Shown: positions 49,839 to 60,616 of the stretch, in pieces
Layout of the letters: every line of letters starts with the position of its first letter
Position numbering within the stretch: position 1 is the stretch's first letter
Origin: Janthinobacterium rivuli
Lineage (GTDB): Bacteria > Pseudomonadota > Gammaproteobacteria > Burkholderiales > Burkholderiaceae_D
Length of the DNA: 64,000 bases
Assembly (NCBI RefSeq): GCF_009208735.1
Contig: NZ_WFLJ01000001.1
Span: 248,001-312,000, forward strand
Direction of reading: 5' to 3'
Position numbers and translations under genes: made by a program
The notes under the pieces: generated by a model
Database searches by the model: none
Told to the model about the DNA's origin: nothing
What the model saw: only the letters and a program-made list of their open reading frames with translations

Positions 49839-50867
49839 ATGTCGAAGCATTCCTTCTCCCTGCCCTCCCAAGCCACGCTGGATGCACTGCTGCAGCCGCA
49901 GGACAACACTTTCCACCCCATCGAAGGCTTGCGGCGTTTGTGCGACGCGGGACTGGACCAGCTGCCCCTGCCCGGCCACGGCGCCACCCTGCGGCGCTGG
50001 CAAATGCTCGCTGCCGTCGCCGCCATCGACCTCTCCCTGCTCAAGCTGTATGAAGGCCATACCGATGCGCTCGCCATCCTGGCGGAAATCGGCGGCCCCG
50101 GCGTGCCGGCTGGCAGCAGCTGGGGCGTCTGGTGCGCCGACATGCCGGGCGCGCGCCTGCGCTTGCGGCAAACGACCGATGGCCGCCATGTGCTCGACGG
50201 CCGCAAGGCCTGGTGTGCCGGAGCGAAGGGACTCAGCCATGCTTTAATCAACTGCTGGAACGACGCTGGCCAGGCTTGTCTGGCCTCGGTGGCCCTGTCG
50301 CAGCCGGGTGTGCACGTCACGGACGAAGGCTGGCAGGCCGTCGGCATGCATGCCTGCGCCAGCGTCGACGTGACTTTTTCCACCGCGCGCGCCTTTCCCG
50401 TGGGCGCGCCTGGCGCCTATCTGCAGCGCCCCGGCTTCTGGCATGGCGGCGCCGGCATCGCGGCCGCCTGGTATGGCGCGGCCTGCGCCGTCGCCAGCCA
50501 CCTGCATGCGCGCGCACAGCACGCCGCCCCCGACCCCGTCCGCCTGGCGCAACTGGGGCAAATCGACTGCGCCTTGCGCGCCACCGGCGCCCTGCTGCGC
50601 GAAGGCGCCGCCGACATCGACCTGCACCCGCAACGCGACGCCATGGGCCTGGCGCTGCGCCTGCGCCTGGCGGCGGAAGATGCCGCCACCCTCGTCCTGC
50701 ACCTGACCACGCGGGCGCTGGGCGCCGCGCCCCTGTGCCGCGATGCCCGTTTCGCCCGCCTGGCGGCCGACCTGCCCGTCTTCCTGCGCCAGAGCCATGG
50801 GGAACGCGATCAGGCCGTGCTGGGCGGCATTGTCGCCGGCGCCGAAGAGCATCCGTGGACGCTGTGA
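49839..50867 (+). CDS. Acyl-CoA dehydrogenase-like protein
   Basis: 342-aa protein that aligns by pattern with the middle and C-terminal parts of acyl-CoA dehydrogenases (LDGRKAWCAGAKGLSHALIN, the beta-domain FAD/substrate stretch; C-terminal helical bundle with LTTRALGAAPLCRDARFARL). It is shorter than the usual 380-400 aa, and the N-terminal helical domain is reduced. The catalytic Glu cannot be placed. It stands alone; related genes often sit with deacetylase and glycosyltransferase genes, absent here. Its activity is uncertain. Confidence 0.72.
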   Translation: MSKHSFSLPSQATLDALLQPQDNTFHPIEGLRRLCDAGLDQLPLPGHGATLRRWQMLAAVAAIDLSLLKLYEGHTDALAILAEIGGPGVPAGSSWGVWCADMPGARLRLRQTTDGRHVLDGRKAWCAGAKGLSHALINCWNDAGQACLASVALSQPGVHVTDEGWQAVGMHACASVDVTFSTARAFPVGAPGAYLQRPGFWHGGAGIAAAWYGAACAVASHLHARAQHAAPDPVRLAQLGQIDCALRATGALLREGAADIDLHPQRDAMGLALRLRLAAEDAATLVLHLTTRALGAAPLCRDARFARLAADLPVFLRQSHGERDQAVLGGIVAGAEEHPWTL

Positions 50868-50900
50868 CGGCGCGCCGGCGTCTTCCATCCGCCTCGCCGC

Positions 50901-52913
50901 CTAGCGCATCGCCTCCTGCAAGCCCGGCGCAAACTCGGCGCCATGCTTGATCTGCGCGGTGGAGGCCTTCAGGGTGGCGCCGATCGGCTCGGCCCGGCCA
51001 GCCAGGCATTGCCCCAGGAAATTTTCCGTCACCGCATTGAAGGCGATGTTGTTCACGGGCCGGGCAAAGCCGTGGCCTTCATCGGGGAACAGCACGTAGG
51101 TGACGGGGATGTTCTTGGCCGCCATGGCCGCCACGATCTGGTCCGATTCGGCCACATTCACGCGCGGGTCGTTCGCGCCCTGGCCAATCAGCAGCGGGCG
51201 CTGGATATGCTGTGCAAAGTTCAGCGGCGAACGCTCCTTCAGCAAGGCCTTGCCCTCCTCCGTGGTCGGGTCGCCCATGCGCTTGTAGAACTGCTGCTTG
51301 CCCGCTTCCCAGTATGGCGGGATGGTTTGCAACAAGGTGAACAGGTTCGACGGGCCGACGATATCGACGCCGCAGGCAAACGTGGTCGGCGTGAACGCCA
51401 TGCCGGCCAGGGTCGCGTAGCCGCCGTACGAGCCGCCCATGATGGCCACCTTGTCGGCCGTGGTCACGCCGCTGTTCACGGCCCATTGCACCGCGTCGAG
51501 CAAGTCGTCATGCATCTTGCGCCCCCACTGCAGGTCGCCGGCCGAAATGAACTGCTTGCCGAAGCCCGTCGAGCCGCGGTAATTCACGGACAGCACGGCG
51601 TAGCCGCGGTTGGCCAGCCATTGGTGGTAGCTGTTGTAGCCATAGGTATCGCGCGCCCACGGGCCGCCGTGCACCAGCAGCACCATCGGCACCGCCTGCG
51701 TGGCCTTGCCGTCGGGCGTCGCCTTCGACGCCTGCGGCAAGGTCAGATAGGACACCAGGGTCAGGCCGTCGCGTGCCTTGATTTCCTGCGGGTACATGGG
51801 CACGAGCGGCGCGCCTTCCAGTTCCGGCCGCGTCACGTACAGCTGCGTGAGCTTTTTGCTCTTGCGCTCGTACAGCCAGCTCGATGCCGGCGCCGTGACG
51901 GCATCGACGCCCACCAGCCACTTGTCGTCGGCTTCCGTGCGCGACGTCACGTTGAACTGGCCCTTGGCATGCTTCTTCAGGAAGGCCAGGTCGGCCTTCA
52001 GGTCATCCGTCAGCGGCAGGTATTCGTGTTGCAGATAGTCGACGGAATAGGCTTGCACCTTGCCCGTGCGCGTATCGTACAGGGCATCGGAAATGTCGGC
52101 GCGCGCGTCTTGCGCCACCACCGTGGTCTTGCCGCTGGCGACATCCTGCGCCAGCAGCGCCGAAGTATTGCGGCCGCGAGAATCGGTCCAGTACAAGGTC
52201 TTGCCGTCGACCGTGAAACCCAGCGGCGCCGTGGTCTGCGAGTCTTCCAGGCCGACTTCGACCAGCGGCGTACTCTCGGCCTTGCCATCGGTCAGGCGGA
52301 AATACTGCATGCCGCCATCGGCGCGCGCCTTGCTGGCGATGCGCACATTGAGCAATTCATCGGCCAGGTAGCCGCCATAGCCATCGTTCTGCTGCACCAG
52401 GGTCAGCTTGCCGCTGGCCAGGTCCAGGCTGTACACGTCGTGCCAGCGCGCATCGCGGTTATTGATGCCGACGAGGATGCGGTCCTTCACCTTGCTGCTG
52501 ATCTGCACGATGCGCACGCGGGTCTTCTCGAACGGCGTGTAATTGACCTGCTTGCCGCTCGCCACGTTCACGCCGTACAGCAGGAAATTCTCGTCGCCGC
52601 CCTTGTCCTGGATGAACAGCAGGGTCCTGGAATCGGGCGACCAGAAGCTGCCGCGGATCGGTCGCACCTTTTCGTCCGTCAGCGGGCGCGCCTGCGCCAG
52701 GTCGCCAGCCGGCGCCACCCACACATTGAGCACGCCATCGCGCGGCGCGATCCACGACAGCCACCGCCCGTCGGGACTGAGCTTGCCGCCGGACTTGCTG
52801 GGATTGCCGAACAGCTTGGCCCGCTCGATCAGCGGCGCTTCCTTGGCAGGGGCTTGGGCATGCGCCGGCAGTGCGCTGGCGAACAACAGAACAGGCAGGA
52901 CATAGCGAATCAT
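50901..52913 (-). CDS. S9-family peptidase (prolyl oligopeptidase type), secreted
   Basis: 670-aa serine peptidase with a signal peptide ending ALPAHAQ (about residue 20). The N-terminal beta-propeller has repeats such as DGRWLSWIAPRDGVLNVW and FWSPDSRTLLFIQDKGGDEN. The C-terminal alpha/beta hydrolase carries VLLVHGGPWARDTYGYN, nucleophile GGSYGGYATLAGM, acid GANDPRVN and FPDEGHGFARP (His). GAGGTG precedes the ATG at 52913. It probably cleaves peptides in the periplasm. It converges on the acyl-CoA dehydrogenase-like gene. Confidence 0.93.
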   Translation of the reverse strand: MIRYVLPVLLFASALPAHAQAPAKEAPLIERAKLFGNPSKSGGKLSPDGRWLSWIAPRDGVLNVWVAPAGDLAQARPLTDEKVRPIRGSFWSPDSRTLLFIQDKGGDENFLLYGVNVASGKQVNYTPFEKTRVRIVQISSKVKDRILVGINNRDARWHDVYSLDLASGKLTLVQQNDGYGGYLADELLNVRIASKARADGGMQYFRLTDGKAESTPLVEVGLEDSQTTAPLGFTVDGKTLYWTDSRGRNTSALLAQDVASGKTTVVAQDARADISDALYDTRTGKVQAYSVDYLQHEYLPLTDDLKADLAFLKKHAKGQFNVTSRTEADDKWLVGVDAVTAPASSWLYERKSKKLTQLYVTRPELEGAPLVPMYPQEIKARDGLTLVSYLTLPQASKATPDGKATQAVPMVLLVHGGPWARDTYGYNSYHQWLANRGYAVLSVNYRGSTGFGKQFISAGDLQWGRKMHDDLLDAVQWAVNSGVTTADKVAIMGGSYGGYATLAGMAFTPTTFACGVDIVGPSNLFTLLQTIPPYWEAGKQQFYKRMGDPTTEEGKALLKERSPLNFAQHIQRPLLIGQGANDPRVNVAESDQIVAAMAAKNIPVTYVLFPDEGHGFARPVNNIAFNAVTENFLGQCLAGRAEPIGATLKASTAQIKHGAEFAPGLQEAMR

Positions 52914-53450
52914 GGACACCTCATGGTTGATGAATGAAGGAAAACTTCACACGTGCATGTGCCAGCACAGCATAGGCCAAAACCGTATTGCCAGGTTGAC
53001 CAGGCGACAGGGGTCGGAAATCGGGGGATGGAATGGCGAAAATGGGGCCTGGCTGGCGGCGTCGCCTGCACGGCATCCGCACTCCGCAGGAAACGTGGCA
53101 CTTTGTTACCGGGAAATCGCGGCAATCAAATTGCCAAATCCATATCTTGCATGGTTTTCAACTGGGACATTTTGTCTCAATGTATGGAAATTGTTTTCAA
53201 GTAGTATGCATCGGAAGGCGCAGCAACCGCATCCATGCATGGCGGTCGCTGACCTTGTCTCCCCTCTCATCCGCATTCGGCATATCACCGCGCCTGATGC
53301 CCTGCTTATTTCATAGCTGGATATAATGAAAGCTTCAAACTGGATGCCTGCCGGGGGATGGCTTGAAAAAAAAGTGGCTGCTGAAGCAGCGTGTTGAGGG
53401 AGTGCTCCTCACAATGGATAGTCTTAAGTAATAGCCTGGAAATACTCAAA
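52914..53450. other. Gene-free stretch between peptidase and small membrane protein
   Basis: 537 bases with lower coding quality than its surroundings. Open frames exist on the plus strand, but their composition is random-like and none has a good start. TATAAT at 53322-53327 is a possible -10 for the small membrane protein. No RNA gene or repeat was recognised. Confidence 0.5.
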
Positions 53451-53696
53451 ATGCTGGATTGGACCCCTATAGTCTTCGTTACCTTCAAGGCTCTCGTGCT
53501 CTGCACGGGCATGTTCTTCGCCATCAAGTGGCATTACGATCAAGGCAAGAAGGATAAGGACAAGGCGAAGCAGAATCGCGCGGTGCTGCGCGCAAGCGGC
53601 AAGGTCGTCGCGATCTTCATGCTATCGCTGCTGGCCCTGGGCATCGTCACCTTCTTCGTCGTCAAGATGGTCGGTTTGGAGATGACCTTCCCTTGA
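53451..53696 (+). CDS. Small two-helix membrane protein
   Basis: 81-aa protein: membrane helix at about 5-26 (TPIVFVTFKALVLCTGMFFA), a Lys/Asp/Arg-rich loop (GKKDKDKAKQNRAVLRASGK), and a second helix (VVAIFMLSLLALGIVTFFVV). Start at ATG 53451 with GGA upstream; the frame opens earlier but those residues are unconvincing. Lys-rich loop and positive-inside rule place the loop in the cytoplasm. Function unknown. Confidence 0.7.
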   Translation: MLDWTPIVFVTFKALVLCTGMFFAIKWHYDQGKKDKDKAKQNRAVLRASGKVVAIFMLSLLALGIVTFFVVKMVGLEMTFP

Positions 53697-53831
53697 CGCC
53701 AAAGCATGGCCGACCGATATCCACTGTCGGCAATGGCGGCGCAGGCCCGCGCCGCCATTGAGACCAGCGCGCTGGCTGCGATGGCCGAGCGCGGCGCCTG
53801 CAAAGGCGCGGAAAATCCTACGCCGCGTAAA

Positions 53832-53886
53832 CGGAAAAACCCGGCACCGATATTATACAAACGTATAATATTCAGTGCCGGGTTTA
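53832..53886 (-). terminator. Terminator of tRNA-Pro
   Basis: A long stem (about 20 bp with one mismatch and one bulge; arms near 53838-53858 and 53863-53884) around TTTG, followed on the minus strand by GGGTTTTTCC. It begins about 35 bases after the tRNA 3' end. Confidence 0.85.
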
Positions 53887-53919
53887 CATACAGATGAATC
53901 TGTAAGTCCTTGAATCTAA

Positions 53920-53996
53920 TGGTCGGGGCGAGAAGATTCGAACTTCCGACCCCATGCACCCCATGCATGTACGCTACCAGGCTGCGCTACGCCCCG
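53920..53996 (-). tRNA. tRNA-Pro (anticodon GGG)
   Basis: 77-nt minus-strand tRNA. Acceptor arms CGGGGCG/CGCCCCG close the molecule, with discriminator A and an encoded CCA at 53920-53923. The D-arm has AGCCTGGTAG, the anticodon stem is CATGC/GCATG around ATGGGGT (anticodon GGG, reading CCC and CCU), and the T-arm has GGTTCGAAT-type sequence (GGAAGTTCGAATCTTC). It resembles E. coli tRNA-Pro in size and layout. No integrated element abuts it. Confidence 0.96.
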
Positions 53997-54099
53997 ACGA
54001 GGTGGGAATTATAGCAGACGCTTTTAGGTTTTTGCCATGCTTTACGCATGATTCATATCGAACTGCGCAAACTTTTTTTCAACCTGGCGGCGTAGCGTG

Positions 54100-54714
54100 T
54101 TACTCGCCCAGCAGCAGCGCCGTCAGGACGATGCGGAAACCGGCGATCAGGGGTTCCACCTTCATGTCGGGATTGTGCACCGCGCGCACGGGCAAGCCCT
54201 GGTACATGGCGATCAGGGTGTTGAGCCGCCCCTCCAGCATCTCTTCGTCGGCCGGCAAGCCGCGCTTGATGCGCGCATCCCGGATGATGGAGAGAAACAG
54301 CTTGCGCGAGCGCACGTCCGCGCAATGCAACATTTCCGCGATGGCAGGATTGCGCGATGCCTCGGCAAAAATCTCCAGCGGCATCACCCACGTTTTCGGA
54401 TCCAGGCTTTCCAGCACATGCTCGCCAGCATTGTCGACCACGGCCTGCAGCGGATCGTCGCGCAGCGCCAGATCCTGCATCAGGTTGGTGACGCGCTCCA
54501 TGTTCTGCAGGACGAAGGCGGCGATGATCGCATCCTTGCTGTCAAAATAATTATAGATGTGGCCCGCGCTCATGCCGGCCGCCTTGGATATCTCGGCCAT
54601 GCTGGCGCCGTGGAAGCCGCGGCGGCTGAAACAGCTTTCGGCCGCATCGAGCACCTGCTTGCGCCGCGTGTTGGCGCGTTCGGGATCCGGATGCTTCTTT
54701 TCAACTTGGTTCAT
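54100..54714 (-). CDS. TetR/AcrR-family repressor of the RND efflux operon
   Basis: 204-aa TetR regulator: helix-turn-helix at about 16-62 (RRKQVLDAAESCFSRRGFHG, SMAEISKAAGMSAGHIYNYF). The C-terminal half is helical with PLEIFAEASRNPAIAEML, as in AcrR-like proteins. It lies 63 bases downstream of the outer-membrane factor gene on the same strand, so it is likely the last gene of the efflux operon. A TetR-type operator overlaps the operon promoter at 60685-60702. Confidence 0.92.
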   Translation of the reverse strand: MNQVEKKHPDPERANTRRKQVLDAAESCFSRRGFHGASMAEISKAAGMSAGHIYNYFDSKDAIIAAFVLQNMERVTNLMQDLALRDDPLQAVVDNAGEHVLESLDPKTWVMPLEIFAEASRNPAIAEMLHCADVRSRKLFLSIIRDARIKRGLPADEEMLEGRLNTLIAMYQGLPVRAVHNPDMKVEPLIAGFRIVLTALLLGE

Positions 54715-54777
54715 GACTTTTCCAGTAGCGCGCCAGCCCTGCCCTTGCGGCCAAGGCCGGCGTCGGCGTCCCCGTGA

Positions 54778-56226
54778 TTATTGGACGCCGCCAGCCGCCG
54801 CGACGGCTGTCTGCTCAGGCTGCCAACCGCCGCCCAGCACCTTGTACAAGGTCACCAGGTTGGTCGATTTGGCCAGACGCGCCGTGATCAGGCTTTGCTG
54901 CGCCGTGTACAGCGCGCGCTGGGCCACCAGGGCGTTCAGGTAAGACTCGGCGCCCTGCTTGTAGCGCGCGTCGTGGATGGTGTAGCTCTTCGTCGACGCC
55001 TCGACCAGCGAGACCTGCGACTGCAGGCGCTCGTCGATGGTGCCGCGCTGGGCCAGCGCATCGGACACTTCACGGAAGGCGACCTGGATCGCCTTTTCGT
55101 ATTGCGCCACGGAGATTTCACGCTGCACCTTGGCGATATCGAGGTTGGCGCGGTTCACGCCGCCATCGAAGATCGGCAAGCTGATCTGTGGGATGAAGCT
55201 CCACGTGCCGCTGCCCGCCTTGAACAGGCCGGACAGGTTGTCGCTCAGCGAACCGGCCGTGGCCGTCAGCGAAATGCGCGGGAAGAAGGCCGCGCGCGCC
55301 GCGCCGATGTTGGCATTCGCGGCGCGCAAGGTGCGCTCGGCCGCCAGCACGTCGGGACGGCGTTGCAGCACGTCCGACGGCACGCCGGACGGGATGTCCA
55401 CCAGCGCCGTCACAGCACCGAACTCGCCTTGCGGCAACAGGTCGGCCGGCACGGGGCCGCCCACCAGCAAGACCAGCGCGTTCTGATCGAGCGCCACCTG
55501 GCTCGTGTAGACAGCCACGTCGGAACGGGCCGACTCGACACTGGTCTGGGCGTCGTACTTGTCCAGGCCGGAAGTCGCACCGGCACTGAAGCGGCGCACG
55601 GCCAGGTCATACGACGACTGCTGGCTCTTCAGGGTATCTTGCGCCACGCGCAGGCGCTGCTGGTCGGCCACCAGGTTCAGATAGGTGCTGGCCACTTCGG
55701 CCACCAGGCTGATCTGCTGTGCACGGCGGGCTTCTTCCGTGCCCAGGTATTGCTCCAGCGCGCTGTCGGACAGGCTGCGCACGCGGCCGAAGAAGTCCAG
55801 CTCGTACGCCGACACGCCCAGGTTCGCCGTGTACTGGCGATTGATGGACGCTTCGCCGTTGGCGCTGGCGTTCTTCGGCACGCGGCTGGCCGACTGGCCG
55901 CCGGCAGCGGACAGGGTCGGGATCAGCGCGGCGCGTTCGATGCCGTAGGTGGCGCGCGCCTTCTCGATGTTGAGGATCGAGACGCGCAGGTCGCGGTTGT
56001 TGGCCAGCGCCAGTTCCAGTACCTGGCGCAGGCGCGCATCGGCAAAGAACTCGCGCCAGGCGACGTCCGCCACCGGCTTGGCGTCGGCGGCCGCCGCGTC
56101 GGCCTTGTAGGAAGGGCCCGTCGGCCAGCTTGTGGGCGCCGGCGCTGCCGGACGCTCGTACGTGGGAGCCAGGCTGCAACCGGCCAGCAAGGCCAGCGCC
56201 GCCATGGAGAGTAGCGATTTTTTCAT
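54778..56226 (-). CDS. RND efflux outer-membrane lipoprotein (OprM/AdeK type)
   Basis: 482-aa outer-membrane channel of the NodT/OprM family. Lipobox [14 protein letters not shown] (Cys 17). Two repeated OEP domains are visible ([20 protein letters not shown], then [60 protein letters not shown]). Start at 56226 with AAGGATG upstream, a single base after the permease stop; the ATG at 56238 would overlap. Forms the exit duct for the pump. Confidence 0.95.
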   Translation of the reverse strand: MKKSLLSMAALALLAGCSLAPTYERPAAPAPTSWPTGPSYKADAAAADAKPVADVAWREFFADARLRQVLELALANNRDLRVSILNIEKARATYGIERAALIPTLSAAGGQSASRVPKNASANGEASINRQYTANLGVSAYELDFFGRVRSLSDSALEQYLGTEEARRAQQISLVAEVASTYLNLVADQQRLRVAQDTLKSQQSSYDLAVRRFSAGATSGLDKYDAQTSVESARSDVAVYTSQVALDQNALVLLVGGPVPADLLPQGEFGAVTALVDIPSGVPSDVLQRRPDVLAAERTLRAANANIGAARAAFFPRISLTATAGSLSDNLSGLFKAGSGTWSFIPQISLPIFDGGVNRANLDIAKVQREISVAQYEKAIQVAFREVSDALAQRGTIDERLQSQVSLVEASTKSYTIHDARYKQGAESYLNALVAQRALYTAQQSLITARLAKSTNLVTLYKVLGGGWQPEQTAVAAAGGVQ

Positions 56227-56227
56227 A

Positions 56228-59200
56228 TTAATGTGCATCCTTGGAAAGCGTGACGGCTGGCGAGCCAGGCGTCGCCGGCGTGGCGGGCGCGTCCGGCTTC
56301 GAGAAGAAGCCGCGCACCAGCACGAAGAACACCGGCACGAAGAAGATACCGAGGAAGGTGGCCGTCAACATGCCGCCCAGCACGCCGATACCGATGGCGT
56401 TCTGGCTGCCGGAACCGGCGCCGCTGGAAATAGCCAGTGGCAATACGCCCAGGCCGAAGGCAATCGAGGTCATCAGGATTGGGCGCAGACGCAGACGCAC
56501 CGCGTGCAAGGTCGCGTCCAGCAGCGACATGCCCGATTCCTGCATTTCCTTGGCAAACTCGACGATCAGAATCGCGTTCTTCGCCGACAGGCCCACCACC
56601 GTGAGCAAGCCCACCTGGAAGTACACGTCGTTCGACAGGCCGAACATCCACGTACCGAGCACGGCGCCGATCACGCCCAGCGGTACCACCAGCAGCACGG
56701 AGAACGGAATCGACCAGCTCTCATACAGCGCGGCCAGGCACAGGAACACGATCAGCAGGGACAGCGCGTACAGCTGCGGCGTCTGCGAACCGGATTCGCG
56801 CTCTTCCAGCGACACGCCGGTCCAGCTGAAGCCGATGCCAGGCGGCAGCTTGGCCACCATCTCTTCCATCGCGTTCATGGCAGCGCCCGTGCTCTGGCCC
56901 GGCGCCGGCGTACCGAGGATCTCGACCGACGGCAAGCCGTTGTAGCGTTCCAGGCGTGGCGACGCGTAAATCCACTTGCCGGTAGCGAAGGCCGAGAACG
57001 GCACCATCTGGCCGGCGGCATTGCGCACGAACCACTTGTTCAAGTCTTCCGGCAGCATGCGCGAACTGGCATCGCCCTGGATGAACACTTTCTTCACGCG
57101 ACCGCGGTCGAGGAAGTCGTTGACATAGGAACTACCCCAGCCGACGCTCAGCACGCGGTTGATTTCCGAGATCTGCAAGCCCAGCGCGGTGGCTTTCTGC
57201 TGGTCGATGTCGATCTTGTATTGCGGCGTGTCTTCCTGGCCGTTCGGGCGCACGCCCACCATGGCCGGATTCTGCGACGCCATGCCCAGCAACTGGTTAC
57301 GCGCCGCCATCAGGGCGTCGTGGCCGACACCGCCGATATCCTGCAGCTGCATGTCGAAACCGGTGGCGTTACCCAGTTCCAGCACGGCGGGCGGCGCAAA
57401 CGTAAACACCATCGCATCCTTGATCTGCAACAACTTGCCCATGGCGCGACCGGCCACGGCCGGCGCTTTCTGCGCCACGTCCTTGCGCAGCGACCAGTCT
57501 TTCAGGCGCACGAAGGCGATACCCGTGTTCTGGCCGTTGCCGCCGAAGCTGAAACCGGCCACGGCAAACACGGAAGCGACGTTGTCTTTCTCGCTGTTCA
57601 TGAAGTGGTCTTCGACCTGCTCGATCACTTTCAGGGTGCGCTCTTGCGTGGCGCCCGTCGGCAATTGAATCTGCGTAAACAGGATGCCCTGGTCTTCTTC
57701 CGGCAGGAAGGAGGTAGGCAGGCGCATGAAGATGAACACGAGGCCGGCCAGCAACAGCACGTACAACAGCATCGAGCGGAAACGGTGCGTGATCATGGCG
57801 CCGACCCAGCCCTGGTATTTGTTGCTGCTGCTGTCGAAGCTGCGGTTGAACCAGCCGAAGAAACCCTTGTTGGTGGCGTGATGGCCTTTCTCTACCGGTT
57901 TCAGCAGGGTGGCGCACAAGGCTGGCGTAAACACCAGCGCGACAATGACGGACAGCACCATCGACGAGACGATGGTGATCGAGAACTGGCGGTAAATCAC
58001 GCCCGTCGAGCCGCCGAAGAAGGCCATCGGCACGAACACGGCCGACAGCACCATGGCGATACCGACCAGCGCGCCCGTGATCTGCGTCATGGACTTGCGC
58101 GTCGCTTCCAGCGGCGACAAGCCCTCTTCGCTCATCACGCGTTCGACGTTTTCCACCACCACGATCGCATCATCGACCAGCAAGCCGATGGCCAGCACCA
58201 TGGCGAACATGGTCAAGGTGTTGATCGAATAGCCAAACGCATTCAGGATGCCGAAGGTACCGAGCAGCACGACTGGCACGGCCATGGTCGGGATCAGGGT
58301 GGCGCGGAAGTTCTGCAGGAACAGGTACATCACCAGGAACACCAGGATGACCGCTTCGACCAGGGTTTTGACCACTTCCTCGATGGACAGTTTCACGAAC
58401 GGGGTCGTGTCGAACGCCACCTGGTAGCTCATGCCTTCAGGGAATTGCTTGCTCAGGTTGCCCAGCATGGCTTTCGCCGCGTTGGCCGTATCGAGCGCGT
58501 TGGCGCCCGTCGCCAGCTTGATCGCCACGCCGGTAGCCGCATGGCCGTTGTAGCGGGCCACGGTGTTGTAATTCTCGCGACCCAGTTCCATGGTCGCCAC
58601 GTCCTTCAGGTGCACCATGGCGCCGTCGGTGGTGGTCTTCAGCAAGATGGCGCCGAACTGCTCGACCGTCTGCAGACGGCTCTGGGCCGACACGGTGGCG
58701 TTCAGCTGCTGGCCCTTGATGGACGGCGTGCCGCCCAGTTCACCGGCCGACACTTCCGCATTCTGCGCCTGCACGGCCGTGATCACGTCCGCCGGGGTCA
58801 GGTTGAAGCTTTGCAGCTTGGCCGGATTGAGCCAGATGCGCATCGCGTACTGCGAACCGAACAGGGTCACGTCGCCCACGCCGGCAACACGGCTTAGCGG
58901 ATCGACGACGTTGGCGGCCACATAGTCGCTCAAGTCGGTCTGGTCCATCTTGCCGTTCTCGGAAATGAAGCCGAACACCATCAGGAAGTTCTTCGTCGCT
59001 TTCGACACGACGAGACCCTGTTGCGTGACAGCCGTCGGCAGCAGTGGCGTGGCCAGCTGCAGCTTGTTCTGTACCTGCACCTGGGCGATGTCGGGATTGG
59101 TGCCGCTGGTAAACGTCAGAGTGATGCTGATGCCGCCAGTCGCATCGCTCGACGAGGCCATGTAGCGCAAGCCGTCGATACCCTTCATCTTTTGTTCGAT

Positions 59201-59392
59201 GACCTGGGTGACGGCGTCTTCCACGGTCTTGGCGGAGGCGCCAGGATAGGAGCCGCTGATCGAAATCGACGGCGGAGCAATGCTCGGGTACTGCGCGATC
59301 GGCAGGCTGAGGATCGAAATCACGCCGGCAAGCATGATGACGATCGCGACCACCCAGGCAAAAATCGGGCGGTCAATGAAAAAACGGGCCAT
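56228..59392 (-). CDS. RND multidrug efflux permease (AcrB/MexB, HAE1 family)
   Basis: 1054-aa proton-driven inner-membrane pump. [19 protein letters not shown] is the classic N-terminus; twelve helices and two large periplasmic loops follow. The proton-relay Asp pair is in [20 protein letters not shown], and the partner Lys region in the second half ([20 protein letters not shown]). AGGAGAAT precedes the ATG. It starts 15 bases after the adaptor stop, forming an operon with both partners. Confidence 0.97.
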   Translation of the reverse strand: MARFFIDRPIFAWVVAIVIMLAGVISILSLPIAQYPSIAPPSISISGSYPGASAKTVEDAVTQVIEQKMKGIDGLRYMASSSDATGGISITLTFTSGTNPDIAQVQVQNKLQLATPLLPTAVTQQGLVVSKATKNFLMVFGFISENGKMDQTDLSDYVAANVVDPLSRVAGVGDVTLFGSQYAMRIWLNPAKLQSFNLTPADVITAVQAQNAEVSAGELGGTPSIKGQQLNATVSAQSRLQTVEQFGAILLKTTTDGAMVHLKDVATMELGRENYNTVARYNGHAATGVAIKLATGANALDTANAAKAMLGNLSKQFPEGMSYQVAFDTTPFVKLSIEEVVKTLVEAVILVFLVMYLFLQNFRATLIPTMAVPVVLLGTFGILNAFGYSINTLTMFAMVLAIGLLVDDAIVVVENVERVMSEEGLSPLEATRKSMTQITGALVGIAMVLSAVFVPMAFFGGSTGVIYRQFSITIVSSMVLSVIVALVFTPALCATLLKPVEKGHHATNKGFFGWFNRSFDSSSNKYQGWVGAMITHRFRSMLLYVLLLAGLVFIFMRLPTSFLPEEDQGILFTQIQLPTGATQERTLKVIEQVEDHFMNSEKDNVASVFAVAGFSFGGNGQNTGIAFVRLKDWSLRKDVAQKAPAVAGRAMGKLLQIKDAMVFTFAPPAVLELGNATGFDMQLQDIGGVGHDALMAARNQLLGMASQNPAMVGVRPNGQEDTPQYKIDIDQQKATALGLQISEINRVLSVGWGSSYVNDFLDRGRVKKVFIQGDASSRMLPEDLNKWFVRNAAGQMVPFSAFATGKWIYASPRLERYNGLPSVEILGTPAPGQSTGAAMNAMEEMVAKLPPGIGFSWTGVSLEERESGSQTPQLYALSLLIVFLCLAALYESWSIPFSVLLVVPLGVIGAVLGTWMFGLSNDVYFQVGLLTVVGLSAKNAILIVEFAKEMQESGMSLLDATLHAVRLRLRPILMTSIAFGLGVLPLAISSGAGSGSQNAIGIGVLGGMLTATFLGIFFVPVFFVLVRGFFSKPDAPATPATPGSPAVTLSKDAH

Positions 59393-59407
59393 TAATATTC
59401 TCCTGAA

Positions 59408-60616
59408 TTAGTGGGCGCTGGCAGCCGATGCGGCGGCGGAAGCGGCAGCGGCAGGCGCGGCGGCGGCCTTGGCCGGCACGGCAACGGCTGGCGCGCCCGG
59501 CTTGACTTTTTGCAAGCCTTCCACGATCACGCGATCGCCTGCGGCCAGGCCGGACGTCACCAGCCAGTCAGTGCCGACGGTGCCGCTGGTGGTCAGCACG
59601 CGTTGCTCGACCTTGTTTTCCTTGTTCAGGATCAGGGCGGTGGCCTGGCCCTTCTGGTTGCGCGTCACGCCCACTTGCGGCACGGTGATGGCTTTTTCAT
59701 CGACGCCCGTTTCCAGCTGGGCACGTACGTACATGCCAGGCAGCAATTCGCCTTTCGGGTTCGGGAACAGCGCGCGCAAGACCACGTTGCCGGTGGTCGG
59801 ATCGACCGTCACGCCGGCGAACTGCAGCTTGCCCGATTCGCCGTACTTGCTGCCGTCCGGCAGGATCAGGTCGACCTTGGCCTGACCTTCGCCGACTTTT
59901 TTCAGCGAGCCGTCGGCCATCTGGCGCTTCAGGCGCAGCAGGTCCGTGCTCGACTGGGTCACGTCGACATAGATCGGATCGAGTTGCTGCACGGTGGTCA
60001 GGGCTTCCGCCTGGCCCGCCGTGACCAGCGCGCCGGCCGTCACGGTCGAGCGGCTGGTGCGGCCGCTGATCGGCGCCGTCACGGTGCTGTACTTCAGGTT
60101 GATATTCGCCGATTCCAGCGCCGCGGTGGCGGATTCGACATCGGCCTTGGCTTGCTCGAAGGCGGCGACGGCATCATCGTATTCCTGGCGGCTCACGCCT
60201 TCGATGGCGACCAGTTCCTTGTAGCGCGACGCTTTCGGACCGGCCGTCAGCAGGTTGGCCTTGGCTTTCGACAGCGCGGCCTTGGCCGAATTATAGGCAG
60301 CCTGGTAGGTGGCGGAATCGATCTGATACAGGGCCGTGCCCGCTTTCACATCGCTACCCTCGACGAACAGGCGCTTCTGGATCAAGCCACCGACTTGCGG
60401 ACGCACATCGGCGACCTGGTAGGCATTCGTACGGCCGGGCAATTCGGCACTCATCGGCAACGCGGCCGGATTAACAGTAAACACGACCACCTGTGGCGCT
60501 TGCTGCGCGTGAGGTGCTTCCTGTTTTTTACTGCAGCCGGCCATGATTACAGTGGCGCACAGAACGGCAATAGCGCCGCTCGTACGCGGCGACGTCAAGG
60601 AAAAGGTTGGTTGCAT
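59408..60616 (-). CDS. RND efflux periplasmic adaptor (AcrA/MexA type)
   Basis: 402-aa membrane-fusion protein. Lipobox IMAGCSKK (Cys 28). Lipoyl-like half motifs (LPGRTNAYQVADVRPQVGGL; STVTAPISGRTSRSTVTAGA), an alpha-hairpin (about 100-170), and a beta-barrel domain (GELLPGMYVRAQLETGVDEK) in the usual order. Ala-rich C-terminus. First gene of the four-gene efflux operon; the promoter with TetR-type operator lies about 70 bases upstream. Confidence 0.96.
   Translation of the reverse strand: MQPTFSLTSPRTSGAIAVLCATVIMAGCSKKQEAPHAQQAPQVVVFTVNPAALPMSAELPGRTNAYQVADVRPQVGGLIQKRLFVEGSDVKAGTALYQIDSATYQAAYNSAKAALSKAKANLLTAGPKASRYKELVAIEGVSRQEYDDAVAAFEQAKADVESATAALESANINLKYSTVTAPISGRTSRSTVTAGALVTAGQAEALTTVQQLDPIYVDVTQSSTDLLRLKRQMADGSLKKVGEGQAKVDLILPDGSKYGESGKLQFAGVTVDPTTGNVVLRALFPNPKGELLPGMYVRAQLETGVDEKAITVPQVGVTRNQKGQATALILNKENKVEQRVLTTSGTVGTDWLVTSGLAAGDRVIVEGLQKVKPGAPAVAVPAKAAAAPAAAASAAASAASAH

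Noticed and set aside
52912-53326. Overlapping plus-strand open frames in the gap after the peptidase gene
   Set aside because: No plausible start signal, random amino-acid composition and no motif; they overlap each other in different frames.
53706-53897. Short frame just before the tRNA-Pro terminator
   Set aside because: It runs through the terminator stem and has a low-complexity, Ala-rich product without a ribosome site.
53920-54714. tRNA-Pro as an integration site
   Set aside because: No integrase gene, no repeat of the tRNA 3' end nearby, and the neighbouring genes look native.
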